From contig NZ_MTQL01000007.1 of assembly GCF_001984125.1 (NCBI RefSeq), positions 930,001 to 994,000 on the forward strand: 64,000 nucleotides of DNA, written 5' to 3'. A program made the translations under genes and the position numbers. The number at the start of each line of letters is the position of its first letter. The first letter of the stretch is position 1. This DNA comes from Leifsonia sp. ALI-44-B (lineage in GTDB: Bacteria > Actinomycetota > Actinomycetes > Actinomycetales > Microbacteriaceae). Positions 15,195-24,021 of the stretch are shown piece by piece. The notes beneath the pieces were generated by a model. The model was not told the DNA's origin. It saw only the letters and a program-made list of their open reading frames with translations, and ran no database searches.

Positions 15195-17399
15195 GTGATT
15201 CACCACCTTCGTGCCGCGGGCGTCAGCCTGATCGTCGATGCCCGCGGCGCGAAGGTGCCCTCGATTCTGCACTGGGGGGCGGATGTCGGCGAGCTCGACT
15301 CATCTGCCCTCGAAAGTCTGTCCGGGGCCCTGCTGGCCGCCGTGCCGCCCTCGTCGATCGACGAACCCCCGCGCCTGAGCCTCGTGCCGACCCTGTTCGA
15401 CGGCTGGAGCGGGCGTCCGGGGCTCGAGGTTCACCGGGTCGCCGGACTCGCTGACGCCGGAGCTTCTGAGACTCCCGCGCCTTTCGCGCCGTCGGTCTCG
15501 CGACCGCTCGCGTTGCGCCTCGTCGCGACCGACTACTCGGCTGCTTCTGCTGCCGCTGATGCCGCTGATGCCGCTACCTCGACTGGCGCGCCGACCCCGC
15601 TCTCGTCCCAAACCCTCGTCTTCACGCTCGCGGATGCCGCAGCCGACGTCACCGTGACGGTCACGCTCGAGCTCACCCCCGAGGGCGTCCTGCGCCTGCG
15701 CCACCGCGTGCGGAACGACGCATCCTCACCTCTTGCCGTCGACAGCGTCGCCGCAGCCCTGCCCCTGGCCGACCGCGCCCGAGAACTGCTCGACTTCACG
15801 GGCCTCTGGACGCACGAGCGCACCCCGCAGCGCCACACCCTCGGCCAGGGCATCTGGAGCCGCGAACACCGCCACGGCCGCCCCGGCCACGACGACGCGT
15901 TCCTCTTCGCGGCCGGCACCCCGGGCTTCACGTTCCGCACGGGCGAGGTCTGGGCCACCCACCTGGCGTGGAGCGGTGACAAGGCGCTGTGGGCCGAACG
16001 CTCGCCGCTCGGGGCATCCGTCTCGGGCAGCGGCGAACTGCTCGCGCCCGGCGAGATCACGCTCGCGGATGGTGAGCACTACGAGTCCCCCTGGACCATC
16101 GCCGTCTACTCGGCCGCCGGTCTCGACGGTGTGTCGGCCCGCCTGCACCCGTGGATCCGCTCGTGGAGCAGCATCCGCCGCCCCCGCCCCGTCGTCTTGA
16201 ACACGTGGGAGGCCGTCTACTTCGACCACGACCTGCCCACCCTGCTGACCCTCGTCGACCAGGCCGCGCGCGTGGGCGTCGAACGTTTCGTGCTCGACGA
16301 CGGCTGGTTCGAGGGGCGCACCGACGACCGCCGGGCCCTGGGCGACTGGTTCGTCGACGCCGCCCGCTGGCCCGACGGTTTGTCGCCGCTCGTCGACGCC
16401 GTACGCGCGCAGGGCATGGACTTCGGCCTGTGGGTGGAGCCCGAAATGGTGAACCCCGACTCGACTGTGGCGCGCGAGCATCCCGACTGGATTCTCGGTC
16501 GCCCGGATGCGCCCACCTGGCGTTTCCAGCGCGTGCTCGACCTGTCGAACCCCGAGGCCTTCGCCTACATCCTGGGCCGCCTCGATGCCCTGCTCGGCGA
16601 ATACGACATCGCGTTCCTCAAGTGGGATCACAACCGCGACCTACTCGGCGGCTCGGCGCACCGGCAGACCGCCGCGTTCTACCGCCTGCTCGACGCCGTG
16701 CGCGCGGCCCACCCGCACGTCGAGATCGAGTCCTGCGCGTCGGGCGGTGCGCGCATCGACCTGGGGGTGCTCGAACGCGTCGAGCGCGTGTGGACGAGCG
16801 ACACCAACGACCCGCTCGAGCGCCAAGCCATCCAGCGCTACACGTCGCTCGTGATCCCGCCCGAATACCTCGGCGGGCACCTGGGGGCGGCGCAATCGCA
16901 TACCACCTGGCGCACCTCGGACCTCGAATTCCGGCTGGTCACGGCCCTCTTCGGCAGCGCCGGCATCGAGTGGAACCTGAACGAGGCCTCACCCGCCGAG
17001 CTCGACACCATCGCCGCCTGGATCGACACCTACAAGCGCCACCGCGGCCTGCTGCACACGGGCACCATCGTGCGATCGGATGCCTCAGACCCCGCGTTGC
17101 ACGCCCACGGCGTCGTCTCCCGCGACCAGACGTCCGCACTCTTCGCCCACGTCTCCCTGGCTGCCCCGCGCACCGCGGTGCCGGCACCGCTCCGCCTCCC
17201 GGGCCTCGAACCCGACCGCCTCTACCGGGTGCGCCCGCTCACGCTCGGGGCCGCCCCGCGCGCCATCCAGGATGCCCCGCCCGCCTGGATCGCGGCCGGC
17301 GAAGTCGTTCTCTCGGGCCGCATCCTCGCCGAGATCGGCCTCGCCGTGCCCCTCCTCGCGCCCGAACAGGCGCAGCTCTTCACAGCCGACGCGCTCTAA
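15195..17399 (+). CDS. alpha-galactosidase, glycoside hydrolase family 36
   Basis: Releases terminal alpha-1,6-galactose (melibiose, raffinose or galactomannan fragments). GTG start 7 bp after the binding-protein stop; 734 residues, as usual for the family. An N-terminal beta-sandwich precedes the barrel. Motifs are LNTWEAVYFDHD, FVLDDGWF, GLWVEPEMVNPDS, and FLKWDHNR with the probable nucleophile Asp478. ESCASGGARIDLG comes next, then WTSDTNDP with the probable acid/base Asp536. No signal peptide, so it is cytoplasmic. It ends the operon that begins with the GH42 enzyme; together they degrade imported sugars carrying either anomer. Confidence 0.95.
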   Translation: MIHHLRAAGVSLIVDARGAKVPSILHWGADVGELDSSALESLSGALLAAVPPSSIDEPPRLSLVPTLFDGWSGRPGLEVHRVAGLADAGASETPAPFAPSVSRPLALRLVATDYSAASAAADAADAATSTGAPTPLSSQTLVFTLADAAADVTVTVTLELTPEGVLRLRHRVRNDASSPLAVDSVAAALPLADRARELLDFTGLWTHERTPQRHTLGQGIWSREHRHGRPGHDDAFLFAAGTPGFTFRTGEVWATHLAWSGDKALWAERSPLGASVSGSGELLAPGEITLADGEHYESPWTIAVYSAAGLDGVSARLHPWIRSWSSIRRPRPVVLNTWEAVYFDHDLPTLLTLVDQAARVGVERFVLDDGWFEGRTDDRRALGDWFVDAARWPDGLSPLVDAVRAQGMDFGLWVEPEMVNPDSTVAREHPDWILGRPDAPTWRFQRVLDLSNPEAFAYILGRLDALLGEYDIAFLKWDHNRDLLGGSAHRQTAAFYRLLDAVRAAHPHVEIESCASGGARIDLGVLERVERVWTSDTNDPLERQAIQRYTSLVIPPEYLGGHLGAAQSHTTWRTSDLEFRLVTALFGSAGIEWNLNEASPAELDTIAAWIDTYKRHRGLLHTGTIVRSDASDPALHAHGVVSRDQTSALFAHVSLAAPRTAVPAPLRLPGLEPDRLYRVRPLTLGAAPRAIQDAPPAWIAAGEVVLSGRILAEIGLAVPLLAPEQAQLFTADAL

Positions 17400-17505
17400 C
17401 GAGCTCTAGCCCACGCCGCTCGGGGAGTGGTACCCATCGCGAGCAACGCTCACGTTCGATAGCGTTATCTCGCCAAGAACATCCGAATCACCCGAGGGGG
17501 ACCCC

Positions 17506-17922
17506 ATGAGGGAACGACGCACCAAGACCACCGCACTCATCGCCGGCTTCGCCATCGCCGGCTTCCTGCTGTCCGGCTGTGCCGGCGGCCAGAGCAAGGC
17601 CGACGCGTGCAAGGAGCTCGAGAGCGGCATTCAGCAGCTGCAGACCGAGCTGACCGAGAGCTCCTCGAGCCTCGCCACCGACCCCGCCGCCGCGTCCGAC
17701 GCGATCAGCGAGCTGGCCGACACCTTCAGCGACAACGCCGAGAAGGTCACCAACGACGAGGTCAAGCCGACCGCCGACAAGGCAGAGAAGGCCATCTCGG
17801 CCATGTCTGACGAGTTCGAGAAGTACGCTGACGACCCGACCTCGGCCGACGTCAACGCTCTGACCGAGAGCGCCACCGACGTGCAGACCACCTTCACCGA
17901 CCTCGGCAAGGTCTGCAACTAA
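17506..17922 (+). CDS. small secreted lipoprotein, function unknown
   Basis: 138 residues with a lipoprotein signal ending FLLSGCAGG (lipid Cys near residue 25) and a good ribosome-binding site (GAGGGGGA). The mature part is acidic, Ser/Thr/Ala-rich and predicted almost wholly helical, with an early Cys and a final Cys-Asn that could form a disulfide. It is followed by a strong hairpin and looks monocistronic. No family recognised; similar small helical lipoproteins are common in Microbacteriaceae. Confidence 0.85.
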   Translation: MRERRTKTTALIAGFAIAGFLLSGCAGGQSKADACKELESGIQQLQTELTESSSSLATDPAAASDAISELADTFSDNAEKVTNDEVKPTADKAEKAISAMSDEFEKYADDPTSADVNALTESATDVQTTFTDLGKVCN

Positions 17923-17940
17923 GTCTCACCACGCAGCACA

Positions 17941-17972
17941 AAAGGGGGGTCGCCTACGGGCAGCCCCCCTTT
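17941..17972. terminator. terminator after the lipoprotein gene
   Basis: AAAGGGGGG (17941-17949) pairs with CCCCCCTTT (17964-17972) across a 14-nt loop. It lies between the lipoprotein stop and the convergent GNAT stop and may serve both. Confidence 0.75.
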
Positions 17973-17997
17973 CGCTTGCCCAGGCGAAGGTGACGCG

Positions 17998-18495
17998 TCA
18001 GCGGACGAGGCGGACCTCGGTGATCTCCTCGCCGAGGAAGGGCTGCGTCTGGCGGGCGCCGTCGGGCGTGAAGCCGTTGCGGGCGTAGAAGCGGTGCGCG
18101 CGGGGGTTGTCCTCGGCCACCCAGAGGAACGCGGGCTGCTCGCCGAGCACGGCGTCGAAGAGCTGCTGGCCGATGCCCGTGCCGTGGAAGGCGTGCAGCA
18201 CATAGGTGAAGTACAGCTCGGAGCGGTCGGTGATCTCCGGGTCGCGGCTGGGGCCCGAACCCGAGAAACCGACGATCTCGCCGTCGACGAGGGCGGCGTA
18301 GAGGCAGCGGCCGTCGCCGAGCGACGAGTAGTGCGTCCACAGCTCGGCCATGCGGCGCGGAGAGACGGCCCGCAACGCTTCGTCGCTGATCAGGTGGTCG
18401 TAGGTTTCGTGCCAGCAGGTGGCGTGCACACGCCCGAGTGATTCGGCGTCGACGTCGCGAACCGGGCGAACAACAGCATCGATGGTGGTGTTCAT
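17998..18495 (-). CDS. GNAT family N-acetyltransferase
   Basis: 165 residues from the ATG at 18495, chosen over an upstream in-frame ATG because the family N-terminus (AVVRPVRDVDAESLGRVH) follows directly. The acetyl-CoA-binding motif is FHGTGIGQQLFDAVL near residues 110-124, preceded by the strand LYFTYVLHAF and followed by AEDNPRAHRFYARNGF. This is a single complete GNAT domain. The acceptor substrate is unknown. Convergent with the lipoprotein gene. Confidence 0.92.
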   Translation of the reverse strand: MNTTIDAVVRPVRDVDAESLGRVHATCWHETYDHLISDEALRAVSPRRMAELWTHYSSLGDGRCLYAALVDGEIVGFSGSGPSRDPEITDRSELYFTYVLHAFHGTGIGQQLFDAVLGEQPAFLWVAEDNPRAHRFYARNGFTPDGARQTQPFLGEEITEVRLVR

Positions 18496-18538
18496 AGTCG
18501 GGAGACTACCCCCGGCTGCGCGGACCCTCAAAATCGCG

Positions 18539-18572
18539 GATGCCCCGGCCGAAATCATCCGGTCGGGGCATC
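18539..18572 (-). terminator. terminator after the nitroreductase gene
   Basis: GATGCCCCGGCCG (18539-18551) pairs with CGGTCGGGGCATC (18560-18572): 13 pairs including one G-U, with an 8-nt loop. On the minus strand it is followed by a TTTT run, as expected for transcription leaving the nitroreductase. Confidence 0.75.
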
Positions 18573-18596
18573 GCGTCGTGCGGGGTGACGAGTGGA

Positions 18597-19187
18597 CTAC
18601 TCGTTGACGAGGACGATCTCGTCGAGTGCCTTGCGCTCGCGGGGGGCGACCTCGCGCTCGCGCAGCTTGTCCTCGAGCGTGTCGGGGCTGGCCACGTGGC
18701 CGATGGCCGACACGGTCAGGATCTGGTGGTTGGGTCCGAGGTCGAATGCCTCGGCCAGCTCATCCTTCTTGAAGCCGCCCATCTGGTGCACGTGCAGGCC
18801 GTCGTGGTGGGCCTGGATGCTGAGGTGCGCCATGGACTGGCCCAGGTCGTAGATGGCCCAGGGCAGCGGCTTGCCGTCGGCGTCGGTGACCTCGGCGACG
18901 GCCACGATGAGCGCGCCCGCGTTGCCGGCCCACGCCTTGTTGAAGCCCATCAGGCTCGCGGCGATGGTGTTGAAGGTGTCGGAGCCGCGGCGGCCGATGA
19001 TGAAACGCCAGGGCTGCGTGTTGGCGGCGCTCGGCGACCAGCGGGCGGCCTCGAGGGCGGCGGTGAGTGTCTGCTCGTCGATGGTGGCGGTGGCGTCGAA
19101 GGCGCGCGGGCTCCAGCGGTCCGAGAGGACGTCGAGAATGGGAACGCTCGTGTCGGCGGTGCGGGCAGAGGTGGTGATGTCGGTCAT
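18597..19187 (-). CDS. nitroreductase family protein (FMN-dependent)
   Basis: 196 residues. DRWSPRAFD near the N-terminus and ARWSPSAANTQPWRF (about 48-62) are the FMN-binding signature of the nitroreductase fold. The later segment GQSMAHLSIQAHHDGLHVHQ contributes to the dimer-interface cofactor site. Such enzymes reduce nitroaromatics, quinones or flavins with NAD(P)H; the physiological substrate is not predictable. It stands alone, with its own terminator downstream. Confidence 0.92.
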   Translation of the reverse strand: MTDITTSARTADTSVPILDVLSDRWSPRAFDATATIDEQTLTAALEAARWSPSAANTQPWRFIIGRRGSDTFNTIAASLMGFNKAWAGNAGALIVAVAEVTDADGKPLPWAIYDLGQSMAHLSIQAHHDGLHVHQMGGFKKDELAEAFDLGPNHQILTVSAIGHVASPDTLEDKLREREVAPRERKALDEIVLVNE

Positions 19188-19314
19188 CCGTGCTCTTTCG
19201 TCGTGGTTCTGGGGAGGTGTGTGTCTGAGCGTCGCCGTTGACTATGTATGTAAACGCATGGATGCGGCGACTATTCCGGATGCCGGGCGGGAGGCTCTCG
19301 GCAGCCGCGCCCGT

Positions 19315-19344
19315 CTGTCGGGCTACTCGCTGTCGGGCTACTCG
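19315..19344. repeat. 15-bp perfect tandem duplication at the end of the DUF4870 gene
   Basis: CTGTCGGGCTACTCG occurs twice head to tail (19315-19329 and 19330-19344) and spans the stop codon region of the DUF4870 gene. It looks like a replication-slippage duplication. Confidence 0.8.
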
Positions 19345-20003
19345 GACTTCTGCGTGAGGATGTGGAACGGCACCGCGAGCGGGAAGCGGTAGACCTCGCC
19401 GCGCGAGGAGCGCACGCCACCCAGGATGAGGGCGACGAGGTTGGCAACGTTCCACGCGACGATGAGGATGAGGGTGACGAGCGGGGCCGACACGAAATCG
19501 CCGCCGCCCATGGTTGCCAGCACGAGGAAGTGCGCAACGAAGGCCACGATCTGGCCGAGGAGGTAGGTGATCTGCCAGTTCATGGCGTTGCGCGCGTTGC
19601 CGGCCGAGAGCGGGCCGCGGTGGCGCACGGTCGACCAGACGATGAGCGTGGCGATGATCGAGAAGAACGGCGAGAGGTAGAAGAAGCCGAAGAGCGAGAC
19701 CAGGCCGATGAGCCAGACGAGCTGACCGCCGGACTTGTCGGCGCCGCGGTCGGGGCCGCCGTAGTTGGGGGCGCCGAAGGCGGGCTGGCCGTAGCCCGGC
19801 TGGCCGTAAGGCGGCTGTCCATAGCCGGGCTGACCGAAAGGCTGCTGGCCGTAACCGGGCTGTTCGTATCCGGGCTGAACGTAAGGGGGCTGACCCTGCG
19901 CGGGCGGAACGGGCGGGCCGTAGGGCGACTGCTGCGGCTCGTGACCGGTTACCGGGGGAGCGTACGGAGGCTGGTCGGCGGGGGTTCCGTCGGGGTTCGT
20001 CAT
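19338..20003 (-). CDS. DUF4870 membrane protein with Pro/Gln/Gly/Tyr-rich N-terminus
   Basis: The start is placed at ATG 20003 because GAGGA lies at good spacing; the 221 residues begin [17 protein letters not shown]. Residues about 10-90 are a low-complexity cytoplasmic tail with repeated [15 protein letters not shown]-like units, encoded by imperfect tandem DNA repeats. Four hydrophobic segments follow. [17 protein letters not shown] is the recognisable DUF4870 core. The family is of unknown function and common in Gram-positives; the disordered tail may mediate protein contacts. Confidence 0.88.
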   Translation of the reverse strand: MTNPDGTPADQPPYAPPVTGHEPQQSPYGPPVPPAQGQPPYVQPGYEQPGYGQQPFGQPGYGQPPYGQPGYGQPAFGAPNYGGPDRGADKSGGQLVWLIGLVSLFGFFYLSPFFSIIATLIVWSTVRHRGPLSAGNARNAMNWQITYLLGQIVAFVAHFLVLATMGGGDFVSAPLVTLILIVAWNVANLVALILGGVRSSRGEVYRFPLAVPFHILTQKSE

Positions 20004-20094
20004 GCGAGGCATCCTCACTGTCATCGTCGAAGGCGGTGGCTGTCTATCGAGTATCCGTCCATCCTGTCAGAGCCGTCGATGGGGAGTTCTTTCG

Positions 20095-22221
20095 CTAGCG
20101 AGCGGCCCGGGTGGCGGCTACGATCGCTTCGATGCGGGCGGGTGTCGACTCCTCCTGCAGGCTGGTGGTGTCCCCGAGCGGCCGGCCGTCGCTGATGTCT
20201 CCCAGCAACCGGCGCATGATCTTGCCCGAGCGGGTCTTGGGCAGGTCGGGCACGATCACGACATCCCGCGGTTTGGCGATGGGCCCGATGGCCTGTGCCA
20301 CATACGCCCGCAACGTCTCGCGCAGGGTGTCGGCCTGTTGCACCCAGTAGGTGTCGTCGGCGCCCGAGGCATCCTGGGGCAGTGACGACGGGATGACATA
20401 GGCCGCGATCGCCTGCCCCGTGATCGGGTCGCTGACCCCCACCACTCCGGCTTCGCCGACGGCCGGATGCGCGACGAGCGCCGACTCGATCTCGATGGTC
20501 GACAGGCGGTGTCCCGACACGTTGATGACATCATCGACGCGACCGAGCACCCAGATGTCGCCGTCGGCATCCCATTTGGCGCCGTCGCCCGAGAAGAAGT
20601 AGCCCTGCTTCCAGTACTTGGCCCAATAGGAGTCGCGGTAGCGCTCGGGGTTGCCCCAGACGGTGCGGGCGAGGCCCGGCCCCGGGCGGTCGACGACGAG
20701 ATAGCCGCCCGAACCGTAGGGCACGCGCTCGCCGTCCTCGTCCACGATGAGCGTCGAGATGCCGGGCAGCGCGCGGTTGGCCGAACCGGGTTTTAGGGTC
20801 GAGACACCGGGCAGCGGCGCCATGGTCGCGGCCCCCGTCTCGGACTGCCACCACGTGTCCACGATGGGCGCCTCGCCGCGGCCGATACGGGTGTGGAACC
20901 ACATCCAGGCCTCGGGGTTGATGGCCTCGCCCACGGTGCCGAGAATGCGGATGCTCGACAGGTCGAACTCGGCTGGCGGCCCGTCGGGGAACCACGTGCT
21001 GAGTGTGCGGATGAGCGTGGGCGCCGTGTAGTAGGTCGTCACGCCGTAACGCTCGATGATCTCGAAGTGGCGCGTGCGGCTCGGCGTGTTGGGCGTGCCC
21101 TCATAGATCACCTGCGTGAGGCCGTTCGAGAGCGGGCCGTAGATCTCGTAGGTGTGCGCCGTGACCCACGCGAGGTCGGCCGTGCACCAGTGCACGTCGT
21201 CGGGTTTGGCGTCGAAGATGGCCCAGTGAGTGAAAGATGCCTGGGTGAGATATCCGCCCGAGGTGTGCACGAGGCCCTTGGGCTTTCCCGTGGTGCCCGA
21301 GGTGTAGATGATGAACAGCGGCGTCTCGGCGTCGAAGTATTCGGGGTCGTGCACGTCGCTCGCGGCATCCACCGTCTCGTGCCACCAGACGTCTCGACCG
21401 TCGGTCCAGGGGATGTCGTCCCCCGTGCGCTTGACGACGAGCACGTGTTCGATGCTGTCGACGCCCGCGACGGCCTGGTCGGCGTTGTCCTTGACGGCCA
21501 CGGCCTTGCCCCGGCGGAACTGGCCGTCGGTCGTGATGAGCAGCTTGGCGCGCGTGTCCTCCACGCGGAACCGCAGGGCCTCGGCCGAGAACCCGCCGAA
21601 CACGAGCGAGTGGATGGCGCCGATGCGGGCCACGGCGAGCGTCGCGATGATGGTCTCGAGAATGACCGGCAGGTAGATGACCACGCGGTCGCCCACGCCG
21701 ATGCCGAGGTCGGTGAGCGCGTTGGCGGCCTTCGAGACCTCGCGCTGCAACTCGGCATAGGTGAGGCTGCGTCGGTCGCCGGGCTCGCCTTCGAAGTGCA
21801 CGGCCACCTTGTCGCCCAGGCCGTTCTGCACGTGCCGGTCGACGCAGTTGACGGCAACGTTGAGTCGCCCGCCCGCGAACCACGTGGTCTCGGGCACCGA
21901 GAGGGTTCCGGATGCGTCGGGCGCGGCGGGCTTCCACGTGTGCACGCTCTGCCACGGGGTGTGCCAGTCGAGCCGCGCGGCCTGTTCGGCCCAGAAGGCG
22001 TCGGCGTCGGCATCCGCTCGCGCCCACCAGGAGGCGTCGACGTTGGCGCTCGCCGCGATGGCCGCGGGGGCCGGGTAGGCGCGGGTCTCGTCAAGCAGGT
22101 TCGCGATCGTCGCGTGCGAGGCGCCGGTTGTTGTGGCGGCGGTCGTCGCGTCGTGCGGGCGGCCCGGCGTGCTCGAGTCAGGCGTAGCGGCGGCGGATGC
22201 GGGGGCGAGATCGTCGGGCAT
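20095..22221 (-). CDS. acs: acetyl-CoA synthetase (acetate--CoA ligase)
   Basis: Makes acetyl-CoA from acetate, ATP and CoA through acetyl-AMP. The 708 residues include the adenylate-binding P-loop YTSGTTGKPKGLVHT, WWQSETG, GRVDDVINVSGHRLS, and the C-terminal PKTRSGKIMRR, whose Lys667 is the residue controlled by reversible acetylation in this family. The N-terminus carries about 55 extra Ala/Thr-rich residues compared with typical 650-residue enzymes, so a later start is possible. The gene is divergent from DUF1684. Confidence 0.95.
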   Translation of the reverse strand: MPDDLAPASAAATPDSSTPGRPHDATTAATTTGASHATIANLLDETRAYPAPAAIAASANVDASWWARADADADAFWAEQAARLDWHTPWQSVHTWKPAAPDASGTLSVPETTWFAGGRLNVAVNCVDRHVQNGLGDKVAVHFEGEPGDRRSLTYAELQREVSKAANALTDLGIGVGDRVVIYLPVILETIIATLAVARIGAIHSLVFGGFSAEALRFRVEDTRAKLLITTDGQFRRGKAVAVKDNADQAVAGVDSIEHVLVVKRTGDDIPWTDGRDVWWHETVDAASDVHDPEYFDAETPLFIIYTSGTTGKPKGLVHTSGGYLTQASFTHWAIFDAKPDDVHWCTADLAWVTAHTYEIYGPLSNGLTQVIYEGTPNTPSRTRHFEIIERYGVTTYYTAPTLIRTLSTWFPDGPPAEFDLSSIRILGTVGEAINPEAWMWFHTRIGRGEAPIVDTWWQSETGAATMAPLPGVSTLKPGSANRALPGISTLIVDEDGERVPYGSGGYLVVDRPGPGLARTVWGNPERYRDSYWAKYWKQGYFFSGDGAKWDADGDIWVLGRVDDVINVSGHRLSTIEIESALVAHPAVGEAGVVGVSDPITGQAIAAYVIPSSLPQDASGADDTYWVQQADTLRETLRAYVAQAIGPIAKPRDVVIVPDLPKTRSGKIMRRLLGDISDGRPLGDTTSLQEESTPARIEAIVAATRAAR

Positions 22222-22301
22222 GCTTCCAGGTTAGGCGGGCGCAGAGTGCGGTGTGCGGCCGAGTGAAACGCTCGTTCACACGACGGGGGTAGTGTGGCCC
22301 G

Positions 22302-22973
22302 ATGGCTACTCTCGGCACTGCCCTCGACACCGCCGATTGGCGTTTCCGCATCTTCGAGCTCTACGCCGACGTGCGTCGCGTCGCGGCGACCGACCCGGCG
22401 GCCGCGCACCGCATCTGGCGCGATCGCCGCGACGAGCTCTTCGCCACGCATCCGGCCTCGCCACTCTTGCCCGAAGACGCCGAGACGTTCTCGGGTCTGC
22501 CCGTTGCCGACTACGACTCGTCGTGGCGCTTCGAGGTGGATGTCGCGCCCGTCGACGAGGGCCGTGACATCGCCGTTCCCACGGGCACCGACGGCGTCGT
22601 CGGCTTCACGCTCATCGGCACGGCCGGGCTGCCGGGCGACCGCGGCTCGCTCGCCGTCTGGAAGCACGCGGGCTACGGCGGCGGCCTCTTCGTCCCCGTC
22701 AAGGATCGCCTGGCCGGTGCCGAGGGCGGCACCTACGGCGGCGGCCGCTACCTGCTCGACACCATCAAGGGCGCGCACCTCGGCGCATCCGGCATCTCGG
22801 ATGGCGCAGCCCCCGACAGCGGCGCCGGTGCGGGTCGCCTCGTGCTCGACCTCAACTTCGCCTACAACCCGTCCTGCGCGTACGACCCCGCCTGGGCGTG
22901 CCCGCTCGCGCAGCAGGAGAACACGCTGCCGGTCGAGGTTCCGGTCGGCGAGACCTACCCCGCGACGGCCTGA
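22302..22973 (+). CDS. DUF1684 family protein
   Basis: 223 residues, soluble. Family landmarks are the N-terminal AAHRIWRDRRDELFATHPASPL (about 36-57) with ETFSGLPVADYDSSWRF, and the C-terminal LDLNFAYNPSCAYDP, where an Asn-Pro-Ser-Cys turn and neighbouring aromatic residues are typical. The biochemical role is unknown, although the fold is common in actinobacteria and halophiles. Divergent from acs across 80 bp that hold a GTGAA-N7-TTCAC repeat (22263-22279). Confidence 0.85.
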   Translation: MATLGTALDTADWRFRIFELYADVRRVAATDPAAAHRIWRDRRDELFATHPASPLLPEDAETFSGLPVADYDSSWRFEVDVAPVDEGRDIAVPTGTDGVVGFTLIGTAGLPGDRGSLAVWKHAGYGGGLFVPVKDRLAGAEGGTYGGGRYLLDTIKGAHLGASGISDGAAPDSGAGAGRLVLDLNFAYNPSCAYDPAWACPLAQQENTLPVEVPVGETYPATA

Positions 22974-22999
22974 TTCTCAGCATCGCGACAGTGTAAGTT

Positions 23000-23016
23000 C
23001 TATTGATTAACGATAG
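23000..23016. promoter_or_regulatory. AT-rich inverted repeat upstream of the DUF2975/XRE operon
   Basis: CTAT (23000-23003) and ATAG (23013-23016) flank TGATTAACG inside a markedly AT-rich 45-bp stretch (about 22991-23035) just before the operon. It is a plausible site for the promoter and for autoregulation by the small XRE protein. Confidence 0.4.
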
Positions 23017-23046
23017 CTTTAGATTGTTCATCGATGGAGGTCGGTC

Positions 23047-23538
23047 ATGCACAGGTTCGCAATCGTCGTGTTGAGGGTGATCATCGCCGCCGCCCTCGCG
23101 GGGTCGTTACTTGTTCAGGTGATGCTCGTCCCGCTCCTGGTGGCCGACCTCGCCGAAGCGTCCGTCGGCGTCGTTTTGCGCTCGACGTTCGCAGCGGTCG
23201 TCGTGCTCGAGATCGTCGCGTTCCAAGCGAGCGCTGTGTGTGTCTGGATGCTGCTGAACCTCGTGGGGCGAGGCAAGGTCTTTTCCCGCCGGGCGTTCCG
23301 CTACGTCGACATCATCGCCGGGTGCATTGCGGCGGCGGCGCTGCTGACGTTCACGGTTGCCGTGTTGCTCGCCCCCGGCCAGGTCGCCCCGGGTGTGGTC
23401 GGCTTGGTCTGCGGCGTGGCCCTCGTGCTCGCGGGTATGACTCTCGTGGTCGTGGTGCTGCGTTACCTGCTTCGCCAGGCCATCGACCTCGACGGTGAGG
23501 CGCGCGAACTGCAATCGCAACTGGATGAGGTCATCTGA
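23047..23538 (+). CDS. DUF2975 family membrane protein
   Basis: 163 residues with four hydrophobic helices and short loops, as in the DUF2975 family: an N-terminal helix through VVLRVIIAAALAGSLLVQV, a second spanning LRSTFAAVVVLEIVAFQASAV, and FSRRAFRYVDIIAGCI before the third. TGGAGG precedes the ATG. The stop overlaps the start of the XRE gene (TGATG), a very common partnership. Function unknown; the pair often behaves as a membrane-protein/regulator unit. Confidence 0.88.
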   Translation: MHRFAIVVLRVIIAAALAGSLLVQVMLVPLLVADLAEASVGVVLRSTFAAVVVLEIVAFQASAVCVWMLLNLVGRGKVFSRRAFRYVDIIAGCIAAAALLTFTVAVLLAPGQVAPGVVGLVCGVALVLAGMTLVVVVLRYLLRQAIDLDGEARELQSQLDEVI

Positions 23539-23750
23539 TGCCCATCGTCGTCGACATCGACGTCATGCTGGCGCGTCGCAAGATGGCGGTCGGCACGCTC
23601 GCGGAACTCGTGGGGGTCACGCCCGCCAATCTCGCTGTTTTGAAGAACGGCCGTGCGAAGGCCGTGCGTTTCACCACGCTGGAGGCGCTCTGCGAGGCCT
23701 TGGACTGTCAACCGGGTGATTTGTTGCGTTGGGAGCCCGACGGGGCATGA
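23538..23750 (+). CDS. small XRE-type (YozG-like) transcriptional regulator
   Basis: 70 residues, essentially one Cro/C1 HTH: VDIDVMLARRKMAVGTLAELVGVTPANLAVLKNGRAKAVRF followed by TLEALCEALDCQPGDLLRW, the usual YozG/HigA-like ending. It is translationally coupled to the DUF2975 gene. It probably represses its own operon through the AT-rich repeat at 23000-23016, which is inference. Confidence 0.93.
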   Translation: MPIVVDIDVMLARRKMAVGTLAELVGVTPANLAVLKNGRAKAVRFTTLEALCEALDCQPGDLLRWEPDGA

Positions 23751-23771
23751 GGGATCTGGGCCCGCGAACGC

Positions 23772-23800
23772 TTGCGATTTGCGCACGGCTCGCATAAGTT
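23772..23800 (+). promoter_or_regulatory. possible plus-strand promoter pointing into the TetR gene's 3' end
   Basis: TTGCGA (23772-23777), a 17-bp spacer and TAAGTT (23795-23800) lie immediately before the autoregulatory-element-like site. A transcript from here would be antisense to the TetR gene. Box matches are moderate. Confidence 0.3.
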
Positions 23801-23826
23801 AAACAAACGGCCCAGTCGGTTTCTCG
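23801..23826. promoter_or_regulatory. autoregulatory-element-like site for a gamma-butyrolactone receptor
   Basis: The site starts AAACAAAC and has CGGTTT at its positions 17-22. It agrees at most fixed positions with the 26-bp ARE consensus of Streptomyces butyrolactone receptors as I remember it (ANACAWACNNAC... ...GCGGTTTGTTT). It lies 195 bp past the stop of a gene for just such a receptor-like protein. Binding is inferred. Confidence 0.45.
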
Positions 23827-24021
23827 ATGAGAACCACTGATGGGGGCCCAGATCGGAAACCTCGGGGGAGGGTTCCGACTCGGGGACGGCGGCGGGCGTT
23901 CATTCTGCGACGTCCGCCCCGCCGCCCGCGACCGATCGTGCCGGCGGCTCTGCGCCGGTCCGCTGCAGACCGGGAAGTTGCAGATCACGCCGCGCTGGGC
24001 AGCTCCGGGTGGCACCCGTCT

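Larger units (their letters stand above)
23753..23854. repeat. 11-bp perfect inverted repeat bracketing an 80-bp region
   Basis: GATCTGGGCCC (23753-23763) is repeated as GGGCCCAGATC (23844-23854). Between them lie a promoter-like sequence and the butyrolactone-receptor-type site. The wide spacing makes a simple terminator unlikely. Confidence 0.6.
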
